Source of the DNA: an uncultured bacterium
GTDB lineage: Bacteria > Actinomycetota > Actinomycetes > S36-B12
Assembly: GCA_903908025.1 (NCBI GenBank)
Contig: CAIVQM010000081.1
Location: 1-15,338 of the forward strand
DNA: 15,338 nucleotides
Direction of reading: 5' to 3'
Numbering within the stretch: position 1 is the stretch's first letter; each line of letters opens with the position of its first letter. The position numbers were made by a program, and so were the translations under genes. This document shows, one piece after another, positions 1 to 7,531 of the stretch. The notes beneath the pieces were generated by a model that made no database searches, was not told the origin of the DNA, and saw only the letters and a program-made list of their open reading frames with translations.

Positions 1-89
1 ACAACCGAAAGCGCATGCACTCATCGATCGGCTACCGCACCCCCGCGCAAGCCCTCAACGACTACCGCAGCGCCGCACTCGCGGCCTGA
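1..89 (+). CDS. IS3-family transposase (OrfB/integrase), C-terminal end only
   Basis: The reading frame enters from the left edge at base 3 and runs 28 codons to TGA at 87-89. The tail contains RMHSSIGYRTPAQALNDY, the signature ending of the rve (DDE integrase) domain in IS3-family OrfB transposases: basic residues, then H-S-S-[IL]-G-Y-R-[ST]-P, then a short Ala-rich end. The catalytic D, D and E residues and the OrfA frame lie outside the window, so intactness cannot be judged. The terminal inverted repeat about 25 bases downstream of the stop fits the usual compact layout of these elements. Confidence 0.85.
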   Translation, partial: NRKRMHSSIGYRTPAQALNDYRSAALAA

Positions 90-140
90 TGACCAGAAGG
101 AATCAATCGAGAGACTGTCCGGAATCCTTGACACGGATCA
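1..140 (+). mobile_element. Right end of an IS3-family insertion sequence
   Basis: The end of the transposase frame is followed by a short non-coding stretch and a likely right terminal repeat at about 114-140, ending in CCTTGACACGGATCA. IS3-family elements typically start TG and end CA, and the last two bases here, 139-140, are CA. The expected left end would be the reverse complement, starting TGATCCGTGTCAAGG, and lies outside the window. The boundary at 140 is inferred from the CA end and from the start of an unrelated perfect hairpin at 141; the target duplication cannot be seen. Confidence 0.65.
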
Positions 141-174
141 GTGAGGGCGCCCCCTTTTTTGGGGGCGCCCTCAC
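141..174. terminator. Perfect 14-bp hairpin downstream of the GH18 gene
   Basis: Arms GTGAGGGCGCCCCC (141-154) and GGGGGCGCCCTCAC (161-174) are perfectly complementary around a TTTTTT loop. The hairpin begins 16 bases beyond the stop codon of the minus-strand hydrolase gene (191-193), so it is its likely intrinsic terminator, of the GC-rich type without a U-tract that is common in actinobacteria. It could also stop transcription leaving the insertion sequence. The insertion sequence ends at the base just before the stem. Confidence 0.8.
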
Positions 175-190
175 GTCATTCTGTTTCAGG

Positions 191-1792
191 TCAGCCGAGA
201 TCGGTGACCGTGGGCATGATCATCGTCCACGGGGACGCGCTGGGCGAACCGGTGCCGGGCTTGTCGCCCTGGGTCCACCACTTTGCCTGGTAGGGCACCT
301 TGTCGATCTGCACGCGGGCCCCGGTGTTGTAGATGGCAGCTGCCGACCACTCCGGGTAGGTGCCCGCGGGCACGGTGGGCAGGGGTGCGGGATGGTCACC
401 GGGAAGGACCGGACCGATCAGCCGCCACGGGGAGTCCTCCTCGTGGACGACGGGGCTGTCCGGCGCCGTGCCGTGGGTCCACCACTTGGCCTTGTAGACG
501 TTGTGGTGCCAGACGATCCGCGTGCCCGCCGGGAAGTCGCACTCGGCGTCCCAGATCGGGAACGGGCTCTTAGCCGGATCGTCGGGCAGGATCCGGGCCG
601 CAGAGGCCGACGGCGAAGGCGTCTTGGGCGTAACGAACTGAAGGTCCTTGGTGCCTGCGGACAGCACCGCCTGGAAGCTCGCCCCGGCCTGGTCTACCCC
701 GCTGCAGTCGACCTGGACGACCGTCGTGACGACGGGCGTGGGCAGCGTGCAGGAGGCATCGCGGTTGAGTGACCACATGGACAGCATGCCTACGCCATTG
801 GCGAGGGCGAATGCATTGACCGTGGTTGCATCGGTGATCGTGAACTGCTCGTTCGGCGTATCGTTCTGGCCGATCATCGGCGTGATCCCGAGCTTGTTCC
901 ACAGTGCGTTCGAGTCCAGCCCGTGATTGCTGGCGTCGTAGGCGACCCCCAGTTGGCGATGCACCTGCTCGGCTGCCGTCTGAACGGCGCTGGCCATGCT
1001 CGCGGAGTCATCCTTCGAGGGCCCGAAATCCATCGTCATCGCATTGACTCCGGCCAGATCGATGCCCGCGTCGAGCATGGTCTGCACCTCGGCGAAGCCC
1101 TGGTCGGTAAGACCCTGGGTGGATGATGGCAGCGTCAGCCAGATGCGCAGCGGCTTTCCGGTCTCGGCAGAGCGGACCTGCAGGGCCTTGATCGCGGCGG
1201 CGCGACGGGCACTGGTTGCGGCTGACCCGAGGGCCGGACCCTCGAGGTCGAGGTCGATGCTCGTCAGGTGGTAGTAGTCGACGACCGATGCGTAGGCGGC
1301 TGTGAGCTTGGTTGCATCGGTGCAGGAGGTACTCAGTTCGCTGTTGCTGGCCCCGCCGAAGGACACCCGAACGTCACCACCGGTTGCGCGCAGCTGCGCG
1401 ATGCGACGGCTGAGATCGATGCTGGCGTCCGCGCCAGCCATGGAGTAGTAGGTGCCCCACGAGGGCACACACGGATCATCCGTGGCGGCGACGACGAAGG
1501 AGAGGATCGCGTTGTTGTGCGCCGGGCCCGCCGGGACTTCGAAATGCTCGATGGGCACTGCCGTGACGTCGACATACGCCGCGAAGGCGGTCGGCCCGGG
1601 CACGCGGGTTTCCGCGACCGCTGCCTGTCCGAAGTGGATGCCTCCGAAGATGATGGCTCCGATCGCGGCCAACGCCACCAGAACCCGGGCGAGCGAGACG
1701 CGCAGCCTCGGAGGCGGCGGTGCCGCGTTGCCCCAGGTCCCGCCATTGCCGCCGGAAGAAGTCATTGCGCTGGTCGTATCCACGGTCTCCAC
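191..1792 (-). CDS. Membrane-anchored or secreted GH18 chitinase-like glycosidase with two C-terminal chitin-binding modules
   Basis: The 533-residue product probably hydrolyses beta-linked N-acetylglucosamine polymers outside the membrane. A Pro-rich cytoplasmic start is followed by one hydrophobic segment (about 33-60), an anchor or signal peptide. The GH18 barrel spans about 67-385. It has SFGG at 144-147, a strand-3-like motif of the family, and the catalytic motif DLDLE at 180-184, with D180, D182 and general acid E184 all present. NAMTMDFG (250-257) and W340 fit later barrel strands. After a Pro/Ser linker come two CBM5/12-like modules, about 409-460 and 478-525, each with AKWWT. An in-frame TAG lies immediately upstream of the GTG at 1792, so the start is this GTG, the GTG at 1783 (behind GGTGG) or the ATG at 1765. 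Substrate specificity (chitin, or another GlcNAc polymer) is not settled by sequence. The gene diverges from the response regulator and is one gene away from a GT2 synthase system. Confidence 0.85.
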   Translation of the reverse strand: METVDTTSAMTSSGGNGGTWGNAAPPPPRLRVSLARVLVALAAIGAIIFGGIHFGQAAVAETRVPGPTAFAAYVDVTAVPIEHFEVPAGPAHNNAILSFVVAATDDPCVPSWGTYYSMAGADASIDLSRRIAQLRATGGDVRVSFGGASNSELSTSCTDATKLTAAYASVVDYYHLTSIDLDLEGPALGSAATSARRAAAIKALQVRSAETGKPLRIWLTLPSSTQGLTDQGFAEVQTMLDAGIDLAGVNAMTMDFGPSKDDSASMASAVQTAAEQVHRQLGVAYDASNHGLDSNALWNKLGITPMIGQNDTPNEQFTITDATTVNAFALANGVGMLSMWSLNRDASCTLPTPVVTTVVQVDCSGVDQAGASFQAVLSAGTKDLQFVTPKTPSPSASAARILPDDPAKSPFPIWDAECDFPAGTRIVWHHNVYKAKWWTHGTAPDSPVVHEEDSPWRLIGPVLPGDHPAPLPTVPAGTYPEWSAAAIYNTGARVQIDKVPYQAKWWTQGDKPGTGSPSASPWTMIMPTVTDLG

Positions 1793-2045
1793 CTATGTCG
1801 TCGAGTTGATGCCCTGCTGTTCCAGTGAGCACCTAACGCGAAACCAGGAGCTGCCGCGATACGCGAAGCGAGGCCGGAAGCGGTTATCGCGCTACCCGTT
1901 GGTCGGGTATTCGGGAAACACGTGCGGGCAGGTGGGCAAGGCTTCCCGGCGCAATAACCGAAAGTCCTCGCGATACTGCATGTGACAACCTGCTGAACAT
2001 CCTGCATGGTGAGGCCACTAGGTGATCTGAAGTGGAGTGGGCTGT
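1793..2045. promoter_or_regulatory. Divergent intergenic region between GH18 hydrolase and response regulator
   Basis: These 253 bases hold no convincing gene and must contain the promoters of both divergent genes. Visible structure: an 8-mer direct repeat CGCGATAC near 1857 and 1970; an inverted pair GGTTAT (about 1882) and ATAACC (about 1954); a small hairpin TACCCG/CGGGTA around 1894-1910; and a direct repeat CTGCATGTGA (1976-1985) and CTGCATGGTGA (2002-2012), 26 bases apart and just upstream of the regulator gene. The last pair is spaced about two and a half helical turns and could be an operator, possibly for autoregulation. No clear -35/-10 pair or known riboswitch was recognised. Confidence 0.4.
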
Positions 2046-2705
2046 ATGAGCGCTGATCGCGAGAACATGTTCCAACCTCGTGTGCTGGTCGTCGAGGACG
2101 ACTCGTTCACCAGGGCGCTCATCGGCGAGTCGCTGGCTGCGAGCGGAATGATCGTCCGGTCTGCCGACAGCGTTGCGGCAGCCATGGCCATCCTCAACGA
2201 CTTCGAGCCGAATGTCGTGATCTCGGATCTCGATCTGGGCCCCGGTCCGTCAGGTGCTGATCTCCTGACCAAGATCCATGAGGAGCGGCCGTGGGTCGGG
2301 CTTGTGGTCCTCTCGTCCCATTCGGCCGCGGCGCTCGCGGTTGGTGCTGGCGCCAGCATCCCGGAGAACACGGCCTATCTCGTGAAGGGGCGCATGTCCT
2401 CGATCGCCGATATCAGTGTGGCCATCGAGGCGGCGATCAGCCACGCGCACATTGTGGACAAGGGTCACCTGACCTCGGCCGAGCCGCTGATCGAGCTGAG
2501 CCAGGCGCAGGCGGAGATCCTGCACCTGATGGCTGAGGGCTACTCGAATGCCGGCATTGCCGAGAAGCGGGGAACCTCGATGCGGGCTGCCGAGAGTCTG
2601 GTTCAGCGGACGATGCAGGCCATGGGGATCGAGGCGGACACGCAGCTCAACTCGCGTGTTCGCGCTGTACGCATGTGGCAGCAGGGCCGTGTCGTCATCC
2701 GCTGA
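2046..2705 (+). CDS. NarL/FixJ-type response regulator with LuxR-family HTH
   Basis: The 219-residue product has a receiver domain (about 11-135) and a LuxR-type helix-turn-helix (about 150-212). The phosphorylation machinery is complete: acidic pair E17/D18/D19, phospho-acceptor D61 in VISDLDLG, hydroxyl residue S90 or S91 at the end of strand 4, and K114 in YLVKG. The HTH segment LSQAQAEILHLMAEGYSNAG follows the family pattern (L-T-x-x-E-x-x-V-L-x-x-x-A-x-G-x-S-N-x-x-I-A). The ATG at 2046 is chosen because TGGAG (2033-2037) lies eight bases upstream; an in-frame GTG at 2037 overlaps that site. It faces the histidine-kinase gene tail to tail with two bases between stop codons. The kinase is its probable partner, an inference from adjacency. 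Targets are unknown; the flanking hydrolase and synthase genes are the obvious candidates. Confidence 0.88.
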   Translation: MSADRENMFQPRVLVVEDDSFTRALIGESLAASGMIVRSADSVAAAMAILNDFEPNVVISDLDLGPGPSGADLLTKIHEERPWVGLVVLSSHSAAALAVGAGASIPENTAYLVKGRMSSIADISVAIEAAISHAHIVDKGHLTSAEPLIELSQAQAEILHLMAEGYSNAGIAEKRGTSMRAAESLVQRTMQAMGIEADTQLNSRVRAVRMWQQGRVVIR

Positions 2706-2707
2706 CG

Positions 2708-4636
2708 TCACACCAGATGGATGCGCAGCACCGTCAGATTGGCCGCTGTGTCGCGCGTGAGTGACCAGTGGCCGTCCGAAGTCTCGGTCAGGAGCATCGA
2801 GCCCATGCCTTCTCGCGGTCCCTGGGGCCCGATCCCGTCGTCGCTGATCACCAGGTCATGGCCACCCTCCGGTGAGGCCTGGTAGGTCACGGTGATGTTC
2901 CTCGCGCGGCCGTGCCGGTAGGCGTTCGAGATGCCCTCCTCAAGGACCTCGCCAACGGCTTCGATGGATGCCGACGTCGGTGGGATCGGAGTCTCGGGGA
3001 GTTCGAAGGTCACCCGGACCAGCCCCGCCCAGAGGCCGGCGCGGAACTCCAGTTCCTCGCGCAAGGTGCGCACGACGGCCTGCGGCGCCACGTCGATGTC
3101 ACCGATCACCTTGGCGGCCAATCGCAGGGCCTGCGCCTGTTCGGCGGAATCTCCGGTCGCCTCGGCCGCTTCGAGCACGAGGGCCGCGGCCAGGAACCGT
3201 GACTGCACCTGACCGTGCAGGTAGGTCGCCCACCGCCGTGACTCACGGACGATCTCGGCATTGACGTACTGCTGGTGGAGGAGCTCGGTGTCGACCTGGT
3301 GCTGAAAGACCTCGAAGGACTCCTCGCGCGAGTAGGAGGCGGCGCGCGCCACCATGATGAGTGCCTGGAAAGTCAGGATTCCGATCATCGTGAGGATAGG
3401 GCCGCTGTTCGGGACCTCGAAGGTATTGGGCCCAAGGAGAATGCGGCCCGACAGCCCGCCCATGATGTTGAGCAGCAAGGGTAGGGATACCGAGAGCGCG
3501 ATGGTTGCTATCACGGTGATGGCGTGATGCCGTCGTGTCACTCTCAGCAGGGTGGCCCCTATTGACTGGACCAGGAACAGGAAACCGAGCAGTGGTAGCA
3601 CTACAGCGATCCCGAGCCCGCCGCCCCAATTGCGGATCGCGAGCGGCACGATCATGGTCGCCAACATCAACGTGATGAGCGCGGGGTGAAATGGCCGACG
3701 GTCGAGGTTCGAGGCCATCTGGCGAGGCCAGTGCGAGATCGAGGCCTTGGCTGACTCTTCGATGTGGATGTCGTCGGCTACCCCCCACAGTTCGGTGGCG
3801 AGCGGCTTGATGTCTGAGGCCGCCACGTCGCGCAGGAGACTCTGAATCGCCTCCGTCGGGCGCACTTCCGCCACGGCCCGGTCGAATCGATCGCGTGCGA
3901 CGCCGATGGTGGTCTGTACCTCGTCGACCAAGGCCGACTGGACGGCCTGTCGTGTGACCTCCGCAAGGTCACCTTGGGCAAGTCGAGTCCGCTCCAAGGC
4001 GGTGGCCTCGCGGAGAGACCGCACGCGCAGGTCTCGCCCCCACGCGATCGCGCTGAGGACGACGGCCTCGATCGGGAGCCACAGAAGGGTGAAGAAGAAC
4101 ACCGAGGCGGCCCGGGCCAGCGGACCGTACAGGTCCTCAACCGTGGTGAGGGTCAGCAGCTGGGCGACGACGAGCCCTTGCACGAATCCGCCCGCCCCGC
4201 TGATCGGAAGTAGCACCCACCAGGGGCGTAAGGGGATGCTGAACCCGCGGACGATCCCCTTGGCTAGCAGATAGCACAGGAAGAGCGTCACGAAACCGAC
4301 GAACTCGATGCCAACCCAGATCCAGAGGTCGCCGGGGTCGACCTTCGATGTGGACTCAACTGCGACGGCCGGACCGAAGTTGAGTGCGGCTAACAGAGGG
4401 AAGAGCTTCAGAGACAGGGCATTGGGTCCTTGGAGGGCTGCTCGAACCTGTGCGGACCCGAATCCGGCGTAGCCCGGCGAAGCTACGACGCCCGTCTCGT
4501 CCGCGGGAGTGGAGTCAGTCACGGGATGATTCTGCCCACCTGCCTGCCGTGCTGCCGTGGTGGATTCCCGAACCACCGTCAGGACGCCCGCGTGAATACC
4601 GTCAGTGCAGCCCTTGGTCGGATGGACGGGTGGCAT
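2708..4636 (-). CDS. Polytopic membrane histidine kinase-like protein with variant H-box (HATPase_c at C-terminus)
   Basis: This 642-residue protein has two blocks of hydrophobic helices, about 73-198 (four segments) and 318-432 (four segments), separated by a roughly 115-residue soluble, probably helical region. After the last helix comes a HisKA_3-like dimerisation segment with ESRRWATYLHGQVQSRFL; H474 is the likely phosphoacceptor. The residue after it is Gly, whereas the usual box has His-Asp or His-Glu. The ATPase domain (about 530-642) keeps the N-box EEGISNAYRHG (N571), the G1 box DDGIG (599-603) and a short GMGS G2 (610-613). The ATG at 4636 has a GGGGGG Shine-Dalgarno-like run four bases upstream, allowing for the CTC spacer; a GTG at codon 39 is a less likely start. 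It is convergent with the response regulator and divergent from the GT2 synthase. The signal sensed is unknown, and no extracytoplasmic sensor domain is evident. Confidence 0.8.
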   Translation of the reverse strand: MPPVHPTKGCTDGIHAGVLTVVRESTTAARQAGGQNHPVTDSTPADETGVVASPGYAGFGSAQVRAALQGPNALSLKLFPLLAALNFGPAVAVESTSKVDPGDLWIWVGIEFVGFVTLFLCYLLAKGIVRGFSIPLRPWWVLLPISGAGGFVQGLVVAQLLTLTTVEDLYGPLARAASVFFFTLLWLPIEAVVLSAIAWGRDLRVRSLREATALERTRLAQGDLAEVTRQAVQSALVDEVQTTIGVARDRFDRAVAEVRPTEAIQSLLRDVAASDIKPLATELWGVADDIHIEESAKASISHWPRQMASNLDRRPFHPALITLMLATMIVPLAIRNWGGGLGIAVVLPLLGFLFLVQSIGATLLRVTRRHHAITVIATIALSVSLPLLLNIMGGLSGRILLGPNTFEVPNSGPILTMIGILTFQALIMVARAASYSREESFEVFQHQVDTELLHQQYVNAEIVRESRRWATYLHGQVQSRFLAAALVLEAAEATGDSAEQAQALRLAAKVIGDIDVAPQAVVRTLREELEFRAGLWAGLVRVTFELPETPIPPTSASIEAVGEVLEEGISNAYRHGRARNITVTYQASPEGGHDLVISDDGIGPQGPREGMGSMLLTETSDGHWSLTRDTAANLTVLRIHLV

Positions 4637-4711
4637 GAGCCCCCCTTGACTACGTCCGTCAGCAGCGCGTAATCCGCGCAGAATCGTCAGGTGTTACCGA
4701 AGGGTGTGGGC
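4637..4711. promoter_or_regulatory. Compact divergent promoter region, histidine kinase / GT2 synthase
   Basis: Only 75 bases separate the kinase start (minus) from the synthase start (plus), so their control elements must overlap. For the synthase, TTGACT (4646-4651) is a good -35 match. A 16-base spacer leads to CGTAAT (4668-4673), or TAATCC if the spacer is 18, which is a weak -10. A start near 4680 would give a leader of about 30 bases with AAGGG at 4700-4704, seven bases before ATG. The -35 partly overlaps the kinase's ribosome-binding run. No clear promoter for the kinase was found. Confidence 0.4.
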
Positions 4712-7531
4712 ATGTCGAACGACATGGAGAACAGCGGAAATCCGGAGATCGAGATCCCGGGCGCGGAGGATGCGGTGAGTGTCGCCGCGCCAGTTCCGGA
4801 CGCGGACGATGTGCAGACCTTCACCATCACGGTCGATGTGCGCGGGGGCAAGGCGATCGGCGCCGGCCCGGATGCGACGCCGATGATGGAGTCGCTCACC
4901 GCAGCCGTCCAGGCAGCGCTCAACCCCGCTCCCGCCGAGGCCCAGGCCGCGCCCGAGCCCGAGCCCGAGCCGGAGCGCACGCCACCGTCACGGGACATCG
5001 TCCGAGTGGGCGTTCCTGCGCTCACTTCGGAGACGATCGTTGTCGAAAAGCCGCGCCCGGATATCCGGCGTCAGTGGGGCGCTGAGCGCAACCGCGTCAT
5101 GCTGCCGGCAGTCGAGAAGCCTCCGACGAACCGGTCGATTTGGATCGGCGGCGGCCTCATCACTGCGACGGTCATCCTCTGGGTCACCTACTTGGTCTCC
5201 ACGATCATCGGGCAGTTCGTCGACAACGGCTTCACCAGCCTGCGCTTCGTTCTCGAGGCCGCGTCATACGTGATCGTCATGTCGTTCCTGACCTTCTCGG
5301 CGCTGATGTACCTGCTGGCACGTCAGGGTGCGTTCTATCGGATCCGTGACCACGTGCGCGTTCCGCGAGCTGAGCTCGACGCCTACTTCGGCCGGACGAT
5401 GCCGACTCTCACGGTGCTGGTCCCCTCGTACTGCGAGGACCCGGCAGTCGTGCGGGCGACGCTCCTGTCGGCTGCACTGCAGGAGTACCCGCACATGCGG
5501 GTCGTGCTGCTGCTCGACGATCCGCCGAACCCGAGCGATCCCGCTGCCGCCGCGAGCCTGGCTGGCTGCCGTGCACTGCCGGGTGAGCTCGAGGCGTGGT
5601 TGAGCGTTCCCCTCAAGCGATTCGAGCAGGCCTTGTACGAGCACGAGCACTCCGTGCATGCAGGCGACGACGCGACACCGGACGAGGCACGTGCGCTGGC
5701 CGTCCACTACGAGTGGGCCGCTCGCTGGCTGGCTGCGGAGGCAGACCTCTACCCCCGAAACAACCACGGCGATGAGTTCGTCGCCGACGAGATCTTCGCG
5801 ACCCTGTCGCGCGACTTCAACCGAACGGCACTGGCCCTGCGAGCGGCAGCCGACGAGGGCACACCGCTCCCCGTCGAGCGCATCACCCAGCTGTACCGCG
5901 GTCTGGTCTGGCCATTCCGCGCTGAGATCTCGTCCTTCGAGCGAAAGAAGTACTCCTCGCTCTCACACGAGGCGAACAAGGCCATGAACCTGAACTCGTA
6001 TCTCGGACTGATGGGTCGTAGCTTCCGGACGACTGAAACTCCCATGGGAATCCGGCTCACGCCGGTCTCCCACGCGAGCGACCTGACGGTCAGCGAGTCG
6101 GACTTCGTCCTGACACTGGACGCGGACAGCGTCCTGCTGCGTGAGTACTGCCTGCGACTCGTCTACCTGATGGGCCAGCCGGAGAACGCTCGCGTGGCTG
6201 TATCACAGACTCCGTACTCGGCAATTCGTGGTGCGGCAACGCGCCTCGAGCGCATCGCTGGTGCGACGACCGACATCCAGCACATCCTGCATCAGGGCAT
6301 GACCTACTACGGGGCGACCTTCTGGGTCGGCGCGAACGCGGTCATCCGGAAAACGGCACTGGACGACATCGTCGAGGTGTCGAACGAAGGCGGCGCGGAG
6401 ATTCGCCGCTACATCCAGGACCGCACGGTCATCGAGGACACGGAGTCGAGCATCGACCTCCTGGCCCACGGCTGGACGCTGGTGAACTACCCGGAGCGGC
6501 TCAGCTACAGCGCAACCCCGCCGGACTTCGGAGCCCTTGCGGTCCAGCGTGCGCGCTGGGCCAACGGTGGGCTGCTCATCATGCCGAAGTTCCTGCGGCA
6601 CATGCGTGCTCGCCGTCGTGCCGGGCACCCGGTGCCGTGGTCCGAGGTGGCGCTGCGCGTCAACTACATGGCATCGATCTGCTGGGCGAGCTTTGGTCTG
6701 GTGTTCCTGCTTGCGTACCCGTACGACAGCAAGCTGCTGAGCCCGATCATCCTGTTCGCTGCGCTCCCGTACTTCCTCGCGCAGGCGGCGGACTTCCACC
6801 GCCTCGGCTACAAGAGGACTGACGTGTTCCGCGTATACGGGTTCAACCTGATCCTGCTGCCGGTCAACCTGGCTGGCGTGCTCAAGTCGCTGCAGCAGGC
6901 GGCGGCAAAGGCCAAGATCCCGTTCGCCCGTACGCCGAAGGTCAACAACCGGACGGCGACACCGATGAGCTATGTCCTGGCCATCTGCCTGATCGCGGCC
7001 TTCTCCTTCTGGACGCTGTTCCGGGACTACAACGCCCAGAACTGGGGCAACGCGGTCTTCGCTGCCTTCAACGGCATCCTCGTCACCTACGCACTCATCG
7101 CGTTCATGGGCATTCGCAACTCGATCGTGGACGTGGTCCTCGGCCTCGTGCAGTGGATCAAGGTGCCCGCCAAGCCCTCCCGCCGGGCGCGGAAGGCGGC
7201 GGCGGCGATCCGTCCGGTCCAAGACTGGGAGTCCGTCCTGTACTTCGGTGCGGGCGAGTCCGTCTCCGTGACGAAGGCGCGGGCTGGCCGTGGCCACGTT
7301 CCGGAGGCGATCGACGCAGCCGGCCGTGCGCAGCTGGCCATCACTCAGTACGAGATGGACGAGGCGGAGCCCAAGGTGATCGTGGGCACGCTGGTCGACG
7401 CCGGGGTTGGCGTCAGCCGCGGGTCGGCGCGCAACCAGGAGATCGACCAAGCGGTGGATGCAGTCCTCTGGGATGAGTTCGTGGCGAACGCCGCCTGGGA
7501 CGGGGTGGACCGCCGCAATCGTCCCCGCTAG
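4712..7531 (+). CDS. Processive family-2 glycosyltransferase, membrane polysaccharide synthase (cellulose/chitin/hyaluronan synthase-like)
   Basis: The 939-residue protein should polymerise a nucleotide-sugar into a beta-linked chain and export it through its own membrane helices. Residues 1-140 are a cytoplasmic, acidic, Pro-rich tail with a PEPEPEPE run. Two helices follow (about 142-202), then the GT-A domain: VLVPSYCEDP (236-245), D269/D270, DAD at 470-472, catalytic base D576 in IEDTE, and QRARW at 612-616, the complete D,D,D,Q(R)xRW set. More helices lie at about 650-805. The C-terminal 115 residues are soluble and show no PilZ (RxxxR plus DxSxxG) signature. Compared with BcsA there is an extra block of roughly 130 residues between the first D and DAD. 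ATG 4712 is preferred over an upstream GTG at 4691 because AAGGG (4700-4704) is correctly spaced. Product identity (cellulose, chitin, other) cannot be told; the nearby GH18 chitinase suggests a GlcNAc polymer, as inference only. Confidence 0.88.
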   Translation: MSNDMENSGNPEIEIPGAEDAVSVAAPVPDADDVQTFTITVDVRGGKAIGAGPDATPMMESLTAAVQAALNPAPAEAQAAPEPEPEPERTPPSRDIVRVGVPALTSETIVVEKPRPDIRRQWGAERNRVMLPAVEKPPTNRSIWIGGGLITATVILWVTYLVSTIIGQFVDNGFTSLRFVLEAASYVIVMSFLTFSALMYLLARQGAFYRIRDHVRVPRAELDAYFGRTMPTLTVLVPSYCEDPAVVRATLLSAALQEYPHMRVVLLLDDPPNPSDPAAAASLAGCRALPGELEAWLSVPLKRFEQALYEHEHSVHAGDDATPDEARALAVHYEWAARWLAAEADLYPRNNHGDEFVADEIFATLSRDFNRTALALRAAADEGTPLPVERITQLYRGLVWPFRAEISSFERKKYSSLSHEANKAMNLNSYLGLMGRSFRTTETPMGIRLTPVSHASDLTVSESDFVLTLDADSVLLREYCLRLVYLMGQPENARVAVSQTPYSAIRGAATRLERIAGATTDIQHILHQGMTYYGATFWVGANAVIRKTALDDIVEVSNEGGAEIRRYIQDRTVIEDTESSIDLLAHGWTLVNYPERLSYSATPPDFGALAVQRARWANGGLLIMPKFLRHMRARRRAGHPVPWSEVALRVNYMASICWASFGLVFLLAYPYDSKLLSPIILFAALPYFLAQAADFHRLGYKRTDVFRVYGFNLILLPVNLAGVLKSLQQAAAKAKIPFARTPKVNNRTATPMSYVLAICLIAAFSFWTLFRDYNAQNWGNAVFAAFNGILVTYALIAFMGIRNSIVDVVLGLVQWIKVPAKPSRRARKAAAAIRPVQDWESVLYFGAGESVSVTKARAGRGHVPEAIDAAGRAQLAITQYEMDEAEPKVIVGTLVDAGVGVSRGSARNQEIDQAVDAVLWDEFVANAAWDGVDRRNRPR
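4952..4975 (+). repeat. Hexanucleotide tandem repeat coding for Pro-Glu
   Basis: Three perfect CCCGAG units and one CCGGAG unit encode the PEPEPEPE stretch in the cytoplasmic N-terminal tail of the GT2 synthase. Such repeats can change in copy number by slippage without shifting the frame. Any functional role is unknown. Confidence 0.8.

Noticed and set aside
1793..2045. Riboswitch (cyclic di-GMP or cyclic di-AMP type) upstream of the hydrolase or regulator
   Set aside because: I looked for conserved cores of these classes on both strands because of the gene types, and found none.
6203..7450. 415-residue open frame on the minus strand
   Set aside because: It lies entirely within the GT2 synthase gene, is Arg/Asp/Val-rich as antisense frames of high-GC genes are, and shows no domain.
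4712..7531. Cyclic di-GMP control through a PilZ domain in the synthase
   Set aside because: The C-terminal 115 residues lack the RxxxR and D/NxSxxG motifs, so BcsA-like control is not supported.
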